A stretch of DNA of 64,000 nt from Caulobacter sp. GTDB taxonomy: Bacteria; Pseudomonadota; Alphaproteobacteria; Caulobacterales; Caulobacteraceae. Every line of letters starts with the position of its first letter. The stretch's first letter is position 1. Under the pieces are notes generated by a model. That model ran no database searches, had not been told where the DNA came from, and was given only the letters and a program-made list of their open reading frames with translations. A program made the translations under genes and the position numbers. The stretch is from NCBI GenBank assembly GCA_016125585.1, contig WGLL01000001.1:124001-188000 (forward strand), read 5' to 3'. This document shows, piece by piece, positions 7,418 to 16,030 of this stretch.

Positions 7418-10400
7418 TTATCCGTCGGCGTCGAGGGGGGCCGGACACAGGAAGAAGAAGCGGCAGCGCGGGCACTCCCAGTCGCTGGGATTGGGCGGGT
7501 AGTCGCCGCGCGAGATGGCCTCCACGAAGCTGGCGCTGTTCGCCAGACGGGTCTTTTTCTTGGCAAGGGTCTGGGCGATTGGGCTCGTAGCGCCATCGAC
7601 CATATGGAAGGTTTCGACCCGCCCCGCCGGACCGGGTTGCGCTGCGACGGCCTCGAGCAGCAAGGCGTTGCCCAACCGGTCCGCCTCGCTCTTGCTGAGC
7701 TTGCCGCCCTTGATCGTGCGGTAGGTGGCCCCGCCTTCGTCCCGCAAGACCTGATCGACCGGTAGGCGGATGGTGAGGCCGCCGACCTCAAGGACGAGAT
7801 CGACACCGTGTTTGAGTTCGCCGCCGGCGAGGACGGGCTTCAGGTTCGCCAGCATCCGTTCGACGAGCTGCCGGTAGGGTTGCTCGAAGACGTGGCCGAC
7901 CATGTCGCTCGCGGCCCAGGCCTGTTCGAAGACGGCAGTCATCTGGTCGAGGTTGAGCGGGACCGGCGAGGCCCGGGCTTCGTCGATTACCGCCATGAGG
8001 CAGTTGTGCGCCGACAGATAGGCCCCGGCCGCCCCGTCGCCGCGCAGTCCCGCCACCCGTTCGTAATAGAAGCGCCGGGCGCAGCGTTCATAGTGTTCGA
8101 GATCCCGCGCGCTGAGATCCGAGGGCGGGACTGGCTCCAGCAGCGGCGTCGGCTCGGGCCGTTGCACGGTGCGCGAAACAGTCTCGGGCGCGCTTGGCGC
8201 GGGCAGGGCCAGCCCCGGCCGGGCAAGGAAGGCGGACGGGCTGGCGTTGCGAACGCCGCTGGTCATCGGGCGAGACAGGCGCAGATGGGTCCGGGCCCGG
8301 GACAGGGCCACGAAGAACAGGCATTCCTCTTCGGCGGTCCGGCCATCGCTTTCGGCCGGATCGCGTACCAGGCCTGTCGGCGGCGGGCAGCGTTCGCCGC
8401 GGTTTGGTGCCGGCATGGCGCCGGCGCGCAGGCCGGGCAGGTGCACGGCCTCGAACTCCAGCCCCTTGCTGGCGTGCACGGTGAGCAGCTGGACGCCGTC
8501 CAGATGGGCCAATTCGTCCGGCAGGCGGCGCAGGTCCCGGTCGTCGGCGAGCAAGACCATGTGGCGTACTCGGTCCAGGCCCCGGGATAGAGGCGAGCGC
8601 GAGCCGTGGAGCGGCATGGAGCGCATGGCCTCGATCAGCTGGCGCACGGCCACGCGGCGCATGTCGTCGCGCGGCGCCTGCCCCTGCAGCAGGGCGGCGA
8701 CGTAGTCGCTGCGTTCGAACAGATACTCCATCAGCACGAGCCAGGGCGTGTTGCCTGCGTGGAAGCCGTCCAGATGCTGCGCAAGATGCGCTAGGTCGCG
8801 CCGTCCGGCTTCGGACAGGCCGTCGACGTCCTCGAGTCGGCGCAGCCGCTCGAACACGCGAACATTGCCGGCCTTGGCGCTGGCGGCGACCGCGAGCACA
8901 TCCGTGATCGGCGCGGCGTACTGGGGAAGCCGGGCGACCCGCAGAAGGGTCGATCCGCTGCCGGCGATCAGCGACAACAGGGAGAGAAGATCGCGCACTT
9001 CTGGCCGGTCGAACAGCGGGCCGAGGTAGAGGACCGGGAGCCCACGGGACTCCAGCGCTTCGCTGATCCGGGCGAGAGACCCGTTGCTCCGGGCCAGCAC
9101 GGCCTGGTCATGCAGCGCCACGCCGTCCCGCTCGAGCGCGCGCAGGGCGCCCGCCAGATGATCCATCTCCGCCTCGACATCGCCGGCGGCGAGCAGGCTC
9201 GGCGGCGTCCCCGCCGCCCCGCGCTGCGCCGTCAGCGCCAGGGGCAGCGCGTAGCCGGAGACCTGCATGTCGTTGCCGAAGGCTTGGAAGACGCCGACGA
9301 TGTGCTCGCCCGACCGGTAGTTGACCTTCAGCCGGTCGCGCTTGGACTGGGGATACCAGGTTTCGAACCGGGCCATATTGGCTGTCGAGGCCCCGCGGAA
9401 GCGGTAGATTGACTGACGCGCGTCCCCCACCACCCACAGGTTGGCCCCGTCGCCGACGAGGCCCTTCACCAGCATGGCGCTGGCGTGGTTGATGTCCTGG
9501 TATTCATCGACATGAACCCATTTGAAGCGGGTTCGCAGCGTTGCGGCGAAGGCCGAATCCGTCTTCAGGCGCAGGGCCGGCAGCATGACGAGATCGCCAT
9601 AGTCGACGGCGCCGAGCTCCGAGAGCTTATCCTGGTACGCGCGGTACACCAGAGCGACCTCTTCCGCCTTGGCCGCCTCCACCAGCGCCTCTTCGTCGCC
9701 CGTAGCCTGGGCTGCGGCGGTCATCTTGGCGGCGAGCGCGGCGTATTCGTCCGGTTCGACGAGCTCGTCCTTGGCGCGGGAAATGGCGCGGAATATGTCG
9801 CGGAGCGCTAAGGCGGGGTCGAACAGGTTCTGCAGATGGACGATGGGCAGAACCGGAAGCGTGTCCTCCATCAGATTGATGGCTTCGCTGCCGTCGATCA
9901 GCCGCGGGTCTTCGCCCTTGCCGAAGACGTCATGATATTTGCGCAGCAGCTCCAGACCGTAGGCGTGAAAGGTGCCGGTCCAGACGTTGGCCGCCCCAGC
10001 CCCGACCTTGGCGGAGACCCGGTCGGCGATCTCGCCGGCCGCTTTGTTGGAAAAGGTCAGGGCCAGGATTTCGTCCGCCCGGGCCTCGCCGTTCGACAGC
10101 AGGCCAGCGATCCGGTCGACCAAGGTCCGCGTCTTTCCCGTCCCCGGGCCCGCCTCCAGGAGGAAGGCGACGCCCCGATGATCGGCCGCCGATTGCTGGG
10201 AGGCGTCAAGCGGCGGAGGCGCGGCGGTCGGCGCCGCCTCGGAGACCGGCACGTCCGGCAGGAGCAGGGCGTCGGTCAGCTGCTGGAACACGGTCTCGCG
10301 CCGAAGCCCTAGTTTCGTCGCCATGGCGTGAGCTCGGTCGCCGGCCTGGAACATCCGGCGGGCCAAGGCGCGGGGCAGAAGCAGTTCGCGGGCGAAGGCG

Positions 10401-10783
10401 TTGGCTTGGGCCTCGCGCCGTTCCTTCACGCCGTAGGCCTCGACCCGTTGCACCGGATCGCCGGGACCCGGCGCGCCGTAGCCGCTCAGCACGGCGGCTT
10501 GCGGCGCGTCATGGACGATGAAGTGGCCGATCTCGTGAGCCGCGACCTCAGCCTTCTCTTCTGTCGGGAGCGCCTTACTCACCAGCACCAGGTCGAACTG
10601 ACGGTTCAGCAAACCGAGCGCCCCGGCCAGGCTGGGATCGTCCGCCTCCAGTTCGCTGTAGTCCAATCCGCTGGCCTCAAGGGCACCCTTGACGACTTCG
10701 GCGGCGCCGAGTTCGGACAGACCGGGGTCGAACTTCAACCGAAGCGTCGTGGCCAACCGCCGGATGGTGCTGAAATTCTCCAC
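7418..10783 (-). CDS. ImmA/IrrE peptidase - UvrD helicase - PD-(D/E)XK nuclease fusion
   Basis: A 1121-residue three-module protein starting with GTG, one base after the preceding stop. Residues about 1-180 are an ImmA/IrrE zinc metallopeptidase with AAHEIGHFIVHD. Residues about 200-880 are a UvrD/Rep superfamily 1 helicase: Walker A EAGPGTGKT, motif Ia LTFSNKAAGE, motif II VHVDEYQDIN, motif III VVGDARQSIYRFRG, motif V LTVHASKGLEFEAVHL, motif VI ALSRARTHLRLS. Residues about 900-1121 resemble a RecB/AddB-type nuclease, with an upstream Cys in HYERCARRFYYE and a terminal CPRCRFFFLC cluster typical of Fe-S-stapled nucleases. It probably processes DNA ends. The peptidase may respond to damage or cleave a regulator, as ImmA and IrrE do. 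Direct linkage with ubiquitin-like genes suggests a joint defence function. Confidence 0.88.
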   Translation of the reverse strand: MENFSTIRRLATTLRLKFDPGLSELGAAEVVKGALEASGLDYSELEADDPSLAGALGLLNRQFDLVLVSKALPTEEKAEVAAHEIGHFIVHDAPQAAVLSGYGAPGPGDPVQRVEAYGVKERREAQANAFARELLLPRALARRMFQAGDRAHAMATKLGLRRETVFQQLTDALLLPDVPVSEAAPTAAPPPLDASQQSAADHRGVAFLLEAGPGTGKTRTLVDRIAGLLSNGEARADEILALTFSNKAAGEIADRVSAKVGAGAANVWTGTFHAYGLELLRKYHDVFGKGEDPRLIDGSEAINLMEDTLPVLPIVHLQNLFDPALALRDIFRAISRAKDELVEPDEYAALAAKMTAAAQATGDEEALVEAAKAEEVALVYRAYQDKLSELGAVDYGDLVMLPALRLKTDSAFAATLRTRFKWVHVDEYQDINHASAMLVKGLVGDGANLWVVGDARQSIYRFRGASTANMARFETWYPQSKRDRLKVNYRSGEHIVGVFQAFGNDMQVSGYALPLALTAQRGAAGTPPSLLAAGDVEAEMDHLAGALRALERDGVALHDQAVLARSNGSLARISEALESRGLPVLYLGPLFDRPEVRDLLSLLSLIAGSGSTLLRVARLPQYAAPITDVLAVAASAKAGNVRVFERLRRLEDVDGLSEAGRRDLAHLAQHLDGFHAGNTPWLVLMEYLFERSDYVAALLQGQAPRDDMRRVAVRQLIEAMRSMPLHGSRSPLSRGLDRVRHMVLLADDRDLRRLPDELAHLDGVQLLTVHASKGLEFEAVHLPGLRAGAMPAPNRGERCPPPTGLVRDPAESDGRTAEEECLFFVALSRARTHLRLSRPMTSGVRNASPSAFLARPGLALPAPSAPETVSRTVQRPEPTPLLEPVPPSDLSARDLEHYERCARRFYYERVAGLRGDGAAGAYLSAHNCLMAVIDEARASPVPLNLDQMTAVFEQAWAASDMVGHVFEQPYRQLVERMLANLKPVLAGGELKHGVDLVLEVGGLTIRLPVDQVLRDEGGATYRTIKGGKLSKSEADRLGNALLLEAVAAQPGPAGRVETFHMVDGATSPIAQTLAKKKTRLANSASFVEAISRGDYPPNPSDWECPRCRFFFLCPAPLDADG

Positions 10784-10784
10784 C

Positions 10785-11363
10785 CTATTCGGCCAGGCTC
10801 AGCCATTTGTCGCGCTGGCCGGCGGGCATGTCCGTGGTTCGGACCGCCACCGCGAAGGACATCTTCTCGCTGACCTCGGGACGAACCGTCGAGCGATAGT
10901 CCGCCGTGGCCAGAGTGGGCTTAAGGTCGAGGAAGGCGAACAACTCCCCGGGCTTAACGTTCAGATGCGGCGCCAAGGCGCGTACGAGGGCCAGCGGAAT
11001 GGTCGTGGCATCTATCAGGCGCTGGCACAGCTTGGACAGGATCGAAAAGGGAAGATCGACTAGGGTGGCAATGGCCTTCAGATCGCTCGGCGACTTGCCA
11101 GCGAAGGGGTCGTGGACCTCTGCGGCGGCCCATGAACCGACGCCTCTGGGCGGCGCCACGGCCTCCGCCTGCGCGAGGGCCTCGTTCGGGACCACCTCGC
11201 TTGTCATGACGCCCCACTCTAGGGCGAATGACCAGATGTCGGCTTCAAACTCCGGGGCCTCTGCGATGGCGGATCGAACGGCATCGAGTGACATGTCCGT
11301 CTCCGTGGCCAAGGCCAACAGCAGGTCGGACAGCCGAGTGTCCGCGACGGGGCGCGAGTTCAT
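10785..11363 (-). CDS. Protein of unknown function in the Ubl/helicase operon
   Basis: A 192-residue protein I do not recognise. It overlaps the sigma-like gene by ATGA and ends one base before the helicase gene, so it is translationally coupled on both sides. No membrane segment or signal peptide is visible. The central LKAIATLVDLPFSILSKLCQ to ALVRALAPHLNVKPGELFAF region is helical and vaguely helix-turn-helix-like (short helices around a conserved-looking turn). Its position in front of an ImmA/IrrE protein, where a repressor substrate is commonly encoded, makes it a candidate target or partner of that peptidase. That is inference only. Confidence 0.6.
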   Translation of the reverse strand: MNSRPVADTRLSDLLLALATETDMSLDAVRSAIAEAPEFEADIWSFALEWGVMTSEVVPNEALAQAEAVAPPRGVGSWAAAEVHDPFAGKSPSDLKAIATLVDLPFSILSKLCQRLIDATTIPLALVRALAPHLNVKPGELFAFLDLKPTLATADYRSTVRPEVSEKMSFAVAVRTTDMPAGQRDKWLSLAE

Positions 11364-12124
11364 TCGCCCGTCTCCGAGGCTTGGGCCGCCTTGTCGAGGG
11401 CGCTCTTGAGATAGGTGCGTATCTGGCGTCCGCTGACGCCCATGAGCGTGGCGACCGTGGTCTTGGACGGGTCGATCGACTCGATGTCGAGACCCAGCAT
11501 GTGGTGCGCGTGCATGGCTCTGAATTCCTTGTCTGTGAGCATGGCGCGAAGCCGACGGAGTTCGATGTTGACCTCGGCCCCGTTCATCTCCGGGGTCCGG
11601 GTCTTGAACTGGTATCGGTCCAGCGCGTCGGTTGCGGCGACGTCATCGCCCGTCGAGGCGAAGGCCTCAGCGGTTTCGACCCGGTCCTGTTTGGCGAAGC
11701 GGCGGATCGCGTCGGTCCTTAGCGCGAGGATGGACAAGTCGAACTGAGCTTCGAAGAAGTCGGCGTCGTCAGCATCGGACATCAGGCGGGCGAGAAACTC
11801 ATCGCGCACCCATTCCTGGACGTCGGCGCGGCGATGTTCGGGAATATGGCCGATGTGCTGGCGCACCACGCGCTTCGCGCGATCCAGCAGGGTGTCTACC
11901 AGGGCGGAGGATCGGTAATGGCGAGCGAAATAGACGAGGCAACCGCTCGACGCCGTGGCGGACGCGCGAATGAGATGCGCGATCGGACGATCGAGCGCGG
12001 CGATGATTTCCTGTTCAATGGGCTCGGGTCGGACATAGGCTTCATCCTTCTTCGTCCGCTTGGTCAGCGGCTGCAGGGGTGATGCACCTTCGGATTTTGT
12101 TCGTTGGTCATGCATCGCGTTCAC
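11360..12124 (-). CDS. Sigma-70-like / helix-turn-helix protein, first gene of the Ubl operon
   Basis: 254 residues from a GTG start; ATG at 12115 is an alternative. The middle (about residues 80-160: VQEWVRDEFLARLM ... FDLSILALRTDAIRRFAKQD) looks like sigma region 2. The C-terminus (TVATLMGVSGRQIRTYLKSA) is a helix-turn-helix like sigma region 4. It could be an alternative sigma factor or a DNA-binding regulator of the operon. It overlaps the next gene by four bases. No Shine-Dalgarno sequence is evident. The 191 bp before it (12125-12315), shared with the convergent-side lanthipeptide permease end, show no further gene. Confidence 0.6.
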   Translation of the reverse strand: MNAMHDQRTKSEGASPLQPLTKRTKKDEAYVRPEPIEQEIIAALDRPIAHLIRASATASSGCLVYFARHYRSSALVDTLLDRAKRVVRQHIGHIPEHRRADVQEWVRDEFLARLMSDADDADFFEAQFDLSILALRTDAIRRFAKQDRVETAEAFASTGDDVAATDALDRYQFKTRTPEMNGAEVNIELRRLRAMLTDKEFRAMHAHHMLGLDIESIDPSKTTVATLMGVSGRQIRTYLKSALDKAAQASETGE

Positions 12125-12315
12125 AGTCGCTATCGGGCGGAAGTGGCGAACCCGGAAGAAATGTTATGGCCTTGTTCTAAGCTGTGTAGCTGGAACCGCA
12201 ATTCAGTGATGGTTAGAATGGCCCGATGTTAGCCGATGCTTTTTCCGCGGCAACGGGCTGATGTCCGGGGCTGGCGCCGAGCGGACGGAACCGTTACCCC
12301 GACATCGCTTCAGTA

Positions 12316-13050
12316 CTAAGGAAACTCCTTACGCGAGAGATCGAGGATCATCAGTATGAAGGCGATTATGCCTATCGCGAGACCTATGACGATGGCGGAA
12401 ATGCTGCGAGCCTCGTCTGCGCCGATGGCGTTTGCCGGCAACGCCCAAGGTATGACCAAAGCATACTTCGACGCATAAACCACAACAGTCGCGAAGGTTC
12501 CGACGACGCCCACTATCAGGGCCGGGATGAAGCTCCTGAAGCGGAGGGCCAACCATATCTGCAAGACCGATAGCGCCAAGCCAGCTGCGACGCTCTTGCC
12601 ACCCTGCACGAGCAGATGCGTCATGCCAAATTGGCCTGTAACATGGTGACCAACCCTCAAAAGATCCGCCAACGCGCCGGCTAGGGGAATTATGAGCAAC
12701 GCAACTGTCGACATGAGCAGCGTCAGAGCTAGAGCAACCGATGCTTTGGCCGCAAATACGGCGGCCCTCCGGCGCGGGGTGACCAGCAGATAGCTCCAGC
12801 CCCTGGCGGTGTATTCTATCTGACCAATGAGCGCCGCTAAGGCAGTGGCACTCATGGGCAGCATGAAAAAACTCCACATGAAAATGCCTGTCGACTGTAC
12901 GGAAAGCCAAGCGATGCTGGACCCACGCCCTAGTACAAGCATGAACAAAGTCACGCCAACTGTCATTGGCGCGGCTAAGCACAGCCATAGCGCCATGGAT
13001 CGCTTTGTCTTGAGAAACTCTGCGATGATCAACCGACCGAGTGATGTCAT
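12316..13050 (-). CDS. ABC-2 type permease, lantibiotic-immunity-like (LanE/LanG type)
   Basis: A 244-residue membrane protein with about six hydrophobic segments, starting MTSLGRLIIAEFLKTKRSMA, the typical opening of lantibiotic-protection permeases (LanE/LanG) and related ABC-2 proteins. It overlaps the ATPase gene by ATGA at 13047-13050. Together they would form a transporter that pumps the peptide out of the membrane to protect the producer. The neighbouring precursor and LanM fragment support this role. The base composition is more A/T-rich than the host genes, consistent with transfer. Confidence 0.8.
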   Translation of the reverse strand: MTSLGRLIIAEFLKTKRSMALWLCLAAPMTVGVTLFMLVLGRGSSIAWLSVQSTGIFMWSFFMLPMSATALAALIGQIEYTARGWSYLLVTPRRRAAVFAAKASVALALTLLMSTVALLIIPLAGALADLLRVGHHVTGQFGMTHLLVQGGKSVAAGLALSVLQIWLALRFRSFIPALIVGVVGTFATVVVYASKYALVIPWALPANAIGADEARSISAIVIGLAIGIIAFILMILDLSRKEFP

Positions 13051-13964
13051 TCGCTTGTCCCCGACGTCAGCCGTTCGAATATCTCCGCAAGGCTCGCCCC
13101 AACCGTTGCCAGGCCAAAGACTTCCAAGCCCCTAGCCATCAGCACCTGGTTCACACGGAAGCTAGCAACGCGAGGGTCCGCCCCGGACGGAACCGTCACT
13201 TCTAACCGCGAGGGTCCTGTTACGCGCACCGCAAAGTTTGCTCCGACTAGATGACTTTCAGCATCCGATGCTTGATGGACATCTACTACGATCCGAGTGC
13301 TTTCCTGAGCAAACTCGCCGATAGCACCGGTGGCGCGCAAACGACCGTCGTGAAGAATGCCGATGTGGGTCGCGATCTGTTCGACTTCGGTCAAGTCGTG
13401 ACTAGAGAGAAAGACGGTGGCGCCGACGGTTTTGGGGAGTTCTCTCAAGGTCTCTCGAACTTCGGCGATGCCCTCCGGGTCCAGCGCATTTGTCGGCTCG
13501 TCCAAGATCAAGAGATCCGGACTGCCTAACATACTACGCGCGAGCGCCAGCCGCTGCCTCATTCCGCTCGAGCAGTTACCAGCCAGCTTGCTAGAATGTT
13601 TGGTCATGCTGACGGCAGCAAGGACCCGATCAACCTCCGACCGAGCTAGACCTTTCGCCAGTCTCGCCACCTCAAGATTTTCCCGTCCGGTAAGCCGATC
13701 ATAAAGTCCGGGCGCGTCGAGCAAGCAGCCGACGCGACGCAACACCTGTCGGTCCTTCGCTGGGTTTTTTCCCCAAAGGGCGACCTCGCCTGCTGTCGGC
13801 TTGAGCAGCCCGAGAACCAACTTGATCGTCGTTGTCTTACCGGCACCGTTGTTACCCAAAAACCCATACACAGATCCGATTGGCACCGTAGCGGTGATCG
13901 GCCGTAAAGCGTGTTTGCCGCGGAAGGTCTTACTGACCGCTCTGAACTCAATCGCCACAAGCAT
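13047..13964 (-). CDS. ABC transporter ATPase, lantibiotic-immunity-like (LanF type)
   Basis: The frame is open to 14066, but the domain starts at ATG 13964 (MLVAIEFRAVSKTFRG), giving 305 residues. Walker A is GNNGAGKTT, the signature is a variant NCSSGMRQRLALA in place of LSGGMRQ, and Walker B is LLILDEPTNALDP, followed by the switch SSHDLTEVE. The C-terminal 90 residues form an accessory domain as in LanF/NatA-type proteins. The gene is divergent from the lanthipeptide precursor; the 140-bp region between them (13965-14104) must hold both promoters. Expected to energise the adjacent permease. Confidence 0.85.
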   Translation of the reverse strand: MLVAIEFRAVSKTFRGKHALRPITATVPIGSVYGFLGNNGAGKTTTIKLVLGLLKPTAGEVALWGKNPAKDRQVLRRVGCLLDAPGLYDRLTGRENLEVARLAKGLARSEVDRVLAAVSMTKHSSKLAGNCSSGMRQRLALARSMLGSPDLLILDEPTNALDPEGIAEVRETLRELPKTVGATVFLSSHDLTEVEQIATHIGILHDGRLRATGAIGEFAQESTRIVVDVHQASDAESHLVGANFAVRVTGPSRLEVTVPSGADPRVASFRVNQVLMARGLEVFGLATVGASLAEIFERLTSGTSE

Positions 13965-14104
13965 GCCCACCAAATTAAACCCAACCCGCTGGGCACCCTC
14001 TAAAGAGATTAGGTTAAACATACAATGTTGACGCGAACAATGTTTGGGGGCAGGCTCGCGGTGCACCCGGTATGGGCGAATGCAATAATTTCCCGGAGAA
14101 TGTG

Positions 14105-14401
14105 ATGCAACATCAAGAAGTGTCGGGTATCGGCTCGCTTCCGGACCCAGCGATCATAATTAAAAGCTGGACTGATGCGAAATTCGCGTCAGAGGCGGTC
14201 CAGAGCGCTTGGAATCTTCCACCAAACCCGTTGGGACTACCCCTTCAGGCGGCACCTCTCCCGGACGGGGATCACGACTGGTTTACTTCTCATTGTGGAA
14301 CCGTGTGGACCTACACTGCGGAGTGTCTGTGCCGGGAAACGGTGACGGGGGGATGCGATTGTACCGATACATTCGCGGGCACCGCCTGTGAGCCAGGGTG
14401 A
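14105..14401 (+). CDS. Candidate lanthipeptide precursor peptide
   Basis: 98 residues from ATG 14105, which has GGAGAATGTG directly upstream; an upstream in-frame start at 14072 lacks this. The N-terminal about 55 residues form a leader-like region, including PAIIIKSWTDAKFASEAV, which resembles the nitrile-hydratase-like leader pattern (helix with WTD and conserved small residues). The C-terminal about 45 residues are rich in Thr and Cys: SHCGTVWTYT, ECLCRETVTG, GCDCTDTFAG, TACEPG. Six cysteines alternate with Ser/Thr, as needed for lanthionine rings. A lanM fragment starts 73 bp downstream on the same strand. No leader protease or exporter with a peptidase domain is present. Function is inferred from context and composition. 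Confidence 0.7.
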   Translation: MQHQEVSGIGSLPDPAIIIKSWTDAKFASEAVQSAWNLPPNPLGLPLQAAPLPDGDHDWFTSHCGTVWTYTAECLCRETVTGGCDCTDTFAGTACEPG

Positions 14402-14474
14402 AATGAAATCGCCGGGCGCCTCAAGCGTCCGGCACACCTCGCATTTGTGACATTCCAAGGGGGGATGGGACATC

Positions 14475-15579
14475 GTGGACTATAGTATCCGCGCGCTGTC
14501 ATTGCGGGCGAGGTTGGACTCCGACATTGGTCTGGGCGCGGAGCATGATGCGGCGGCCGCTGCTGACCGCCTGCGATGGTGGCAGTCAGCTTATTTCCAC
14601 GATCAAGAAGAGCTTTTTGAGGAATGGTTTCGGAATTCGGGTGCCATTGCACTCGAAGATGTCGTTCGCGTTGTTGAGCGAGAGTCCCCAGCGACGCTGG
14701 ATGAGCAAGATCAGAGGTGGGTCGATTGCCTCGAGCAAGCTCTTGGTGCGAAGGAGTTTCTCGATTTGGAGGGGGCCGCCGACGCACGCCGCCGACTTGC
14801 AGTATCGGTAGGTCTCAACTGCGTATCTTTCCCATTTGTGAGATGGGCGGCGGCGCGGTTTGAGCGGAAAGTCCAAGCTGTCGCCAACGATTCGATCAGG
14901 TTCACCTCCACCGTAGTCGATCAGTTCGCCAATCACGTCCGAGACACGCTGGCCCGTTGGGCGCTTCCTAGCGCCGGCCTTCTCGTCAACATTGCTCGCG
15001 TGGAAGGCGGGCTGAGCGGCGAGAGCCCAGAGGCCCGGGCAACGTGTTTCGCAGACCGTCTCCTTGTAGCGTCGCTGCGACCTCTGATTGTCAGCCGCCT
15101 TCCAGTGCTGGATCGAATGCTAGCCGAGATCACCGCTAATACCGTAGAGGCTGCGGAGGAGTTACTCGAGAGATTGGTCTTGGACCAAGATCGCCTCCGA
15201 TCAACGTTTTCGATCTCGGAGAGAGAAGTATCTCAAATTCGCTTCGGGCTTGGCGACCCGCATCAACGCGGTCGAACCGTGGCGATTGTTTCCTTTGGCG
15301 AACAGAACGTCGTTTACAAGCCTCGCAGCCTGTCAACGGACGTTGCGTTCTACGGACTTCTGGACTGGCTGGAAGGGAAGGTTGAGTTTCCCCCACCGAG
15401 CCTCCTAGTTGTAGATCGAGAAGAATATGGCTGGGCCGAATTCATCGAATACGGTGAATGTCGATCATTGGCGGATGTGAAGGTTGCTTACCGAAGGACC
15501 GGCATCCTAATTGCGGCCCTGCATCTCTGCGGCGGTTCTGATATCCATCATGAAAATCTCATCTATCGAGGTGACGCCC
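14475..15579 (+). pseudogene. lanM: lanM (type II lanthipeptide synthetase) N-terminal fragment
   Basis: Starts with GTG after a GGGGGGATGGGA stretch and encodes about 368 residues of a LanM dehydratase domain (DUF4135). Landmarks are VVYKPRSLSTDVAFYGLLDW, YGWAEFIEYGECRS, YRRTGILIAALHLCGGSDIH and HHENLIYRGD. Known LanM enzymes are about 1000 residues, so the rest of the dehydratase (the downstream DLE motif) and the whole cyclase domain are missing. Homology ends at about 15578, where it meets an oppositely oriented ardC fragment. The frame continues to 15941 only as unrelated translation. It cannot be a functional synthetase as it stands. Confidence 0.88.
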
Positions 15580-15712
15580 TCGGCTCATTGCTGATGCCGA
15601 GGTCGGCGCACAGAAACGCTGCTCCAAGCTCCGCCACCAGTTCCTCCACGGCGTACGCCTCGTCACCGAAGCGCTTGCCGAACTGTCGATCGAGCCTCCG
15701 GGTCTGGTTCAT
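15578..15712 (-). pseudogene. ardC: ardC antirestriction protein fragment
   Basis: A short frame (49 codons from ATG 15712, stop at 15563) whose first 45 residues match the C-terminal zincin region of ArdC/DUF1738 antirestriction proteins: TRRLDRQFGKRFGDEAYAVE, then ELVAELGAAFLCADLGISNE and PR. ArdC is a plasmid and ICE protein that shields incoming DNA from restriction. Homology stops at the lanM junction on one side and at the parB fragment on the other, so this is a decayed remnant. Confidence 0.75.
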
Positions 15713-16013
15713 CCTCGGGCCGCACGAACCCCCGGTCGATGCGCACCGACCCGTCCCAGCCCAAGCTCACAAAAACGCCCGACTGGGCTCGCACCTCCTC
15801 CGAATAGACCGGACGGGTGAGATCGGCGATTTCGGTGTCGATGCTGCACAGCTGTTGTTCGGCCTCGTCTTCCTCCATCGAACCGGCATTGTAGGCCTCC
15901 AGCAGGGCCTCTCGCACTTCGGTAAGAGCGTCGAGGCGTGACTGCGTCGTTTCATCGGGCGAGACGACAGTGGGGAAGAGGCGGCGCAGACCATGGTCAT
16001 GTGGGAAGTCCAT
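15663..16013 (-). pseudogene. ParB-like C-terminal fragment
   Basis: A 116-residue frame resembling the C-terminal part of plasmid ParB/RepB partition proteins of alphaproteobacteria. An acidic coiled-coil region (RLDALTEVREALLEAYNAGS, CSIDTEIADL) is followed by AQSGVFVSLGWDGSVRIDRG and FVRPEDEPD. The ParB nuclease-like and DNA-binding domains are missing, and after about PEDE the frame runs into the ardC fragment. It starts 17 bp after the resolvase stop. It could be an independent small gene, but a plasmid remnant is more likely. Confidence 0.55.
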
Positions 16014-16030
16014 CTATCGACGCCGATGCG

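Noticed and set aside
12125..12315. LexA-type box in front of the Ubl/helicase operon
   Set aside because: GTTC and GAAC words occur but not with the required 7-bp spacing.
15580..15941. Continuation of the lanM reading frame to 488 residues
   Set aside because: After position 15578 the translation has no LanM similarity and is antisense to ardC and parB fragments.
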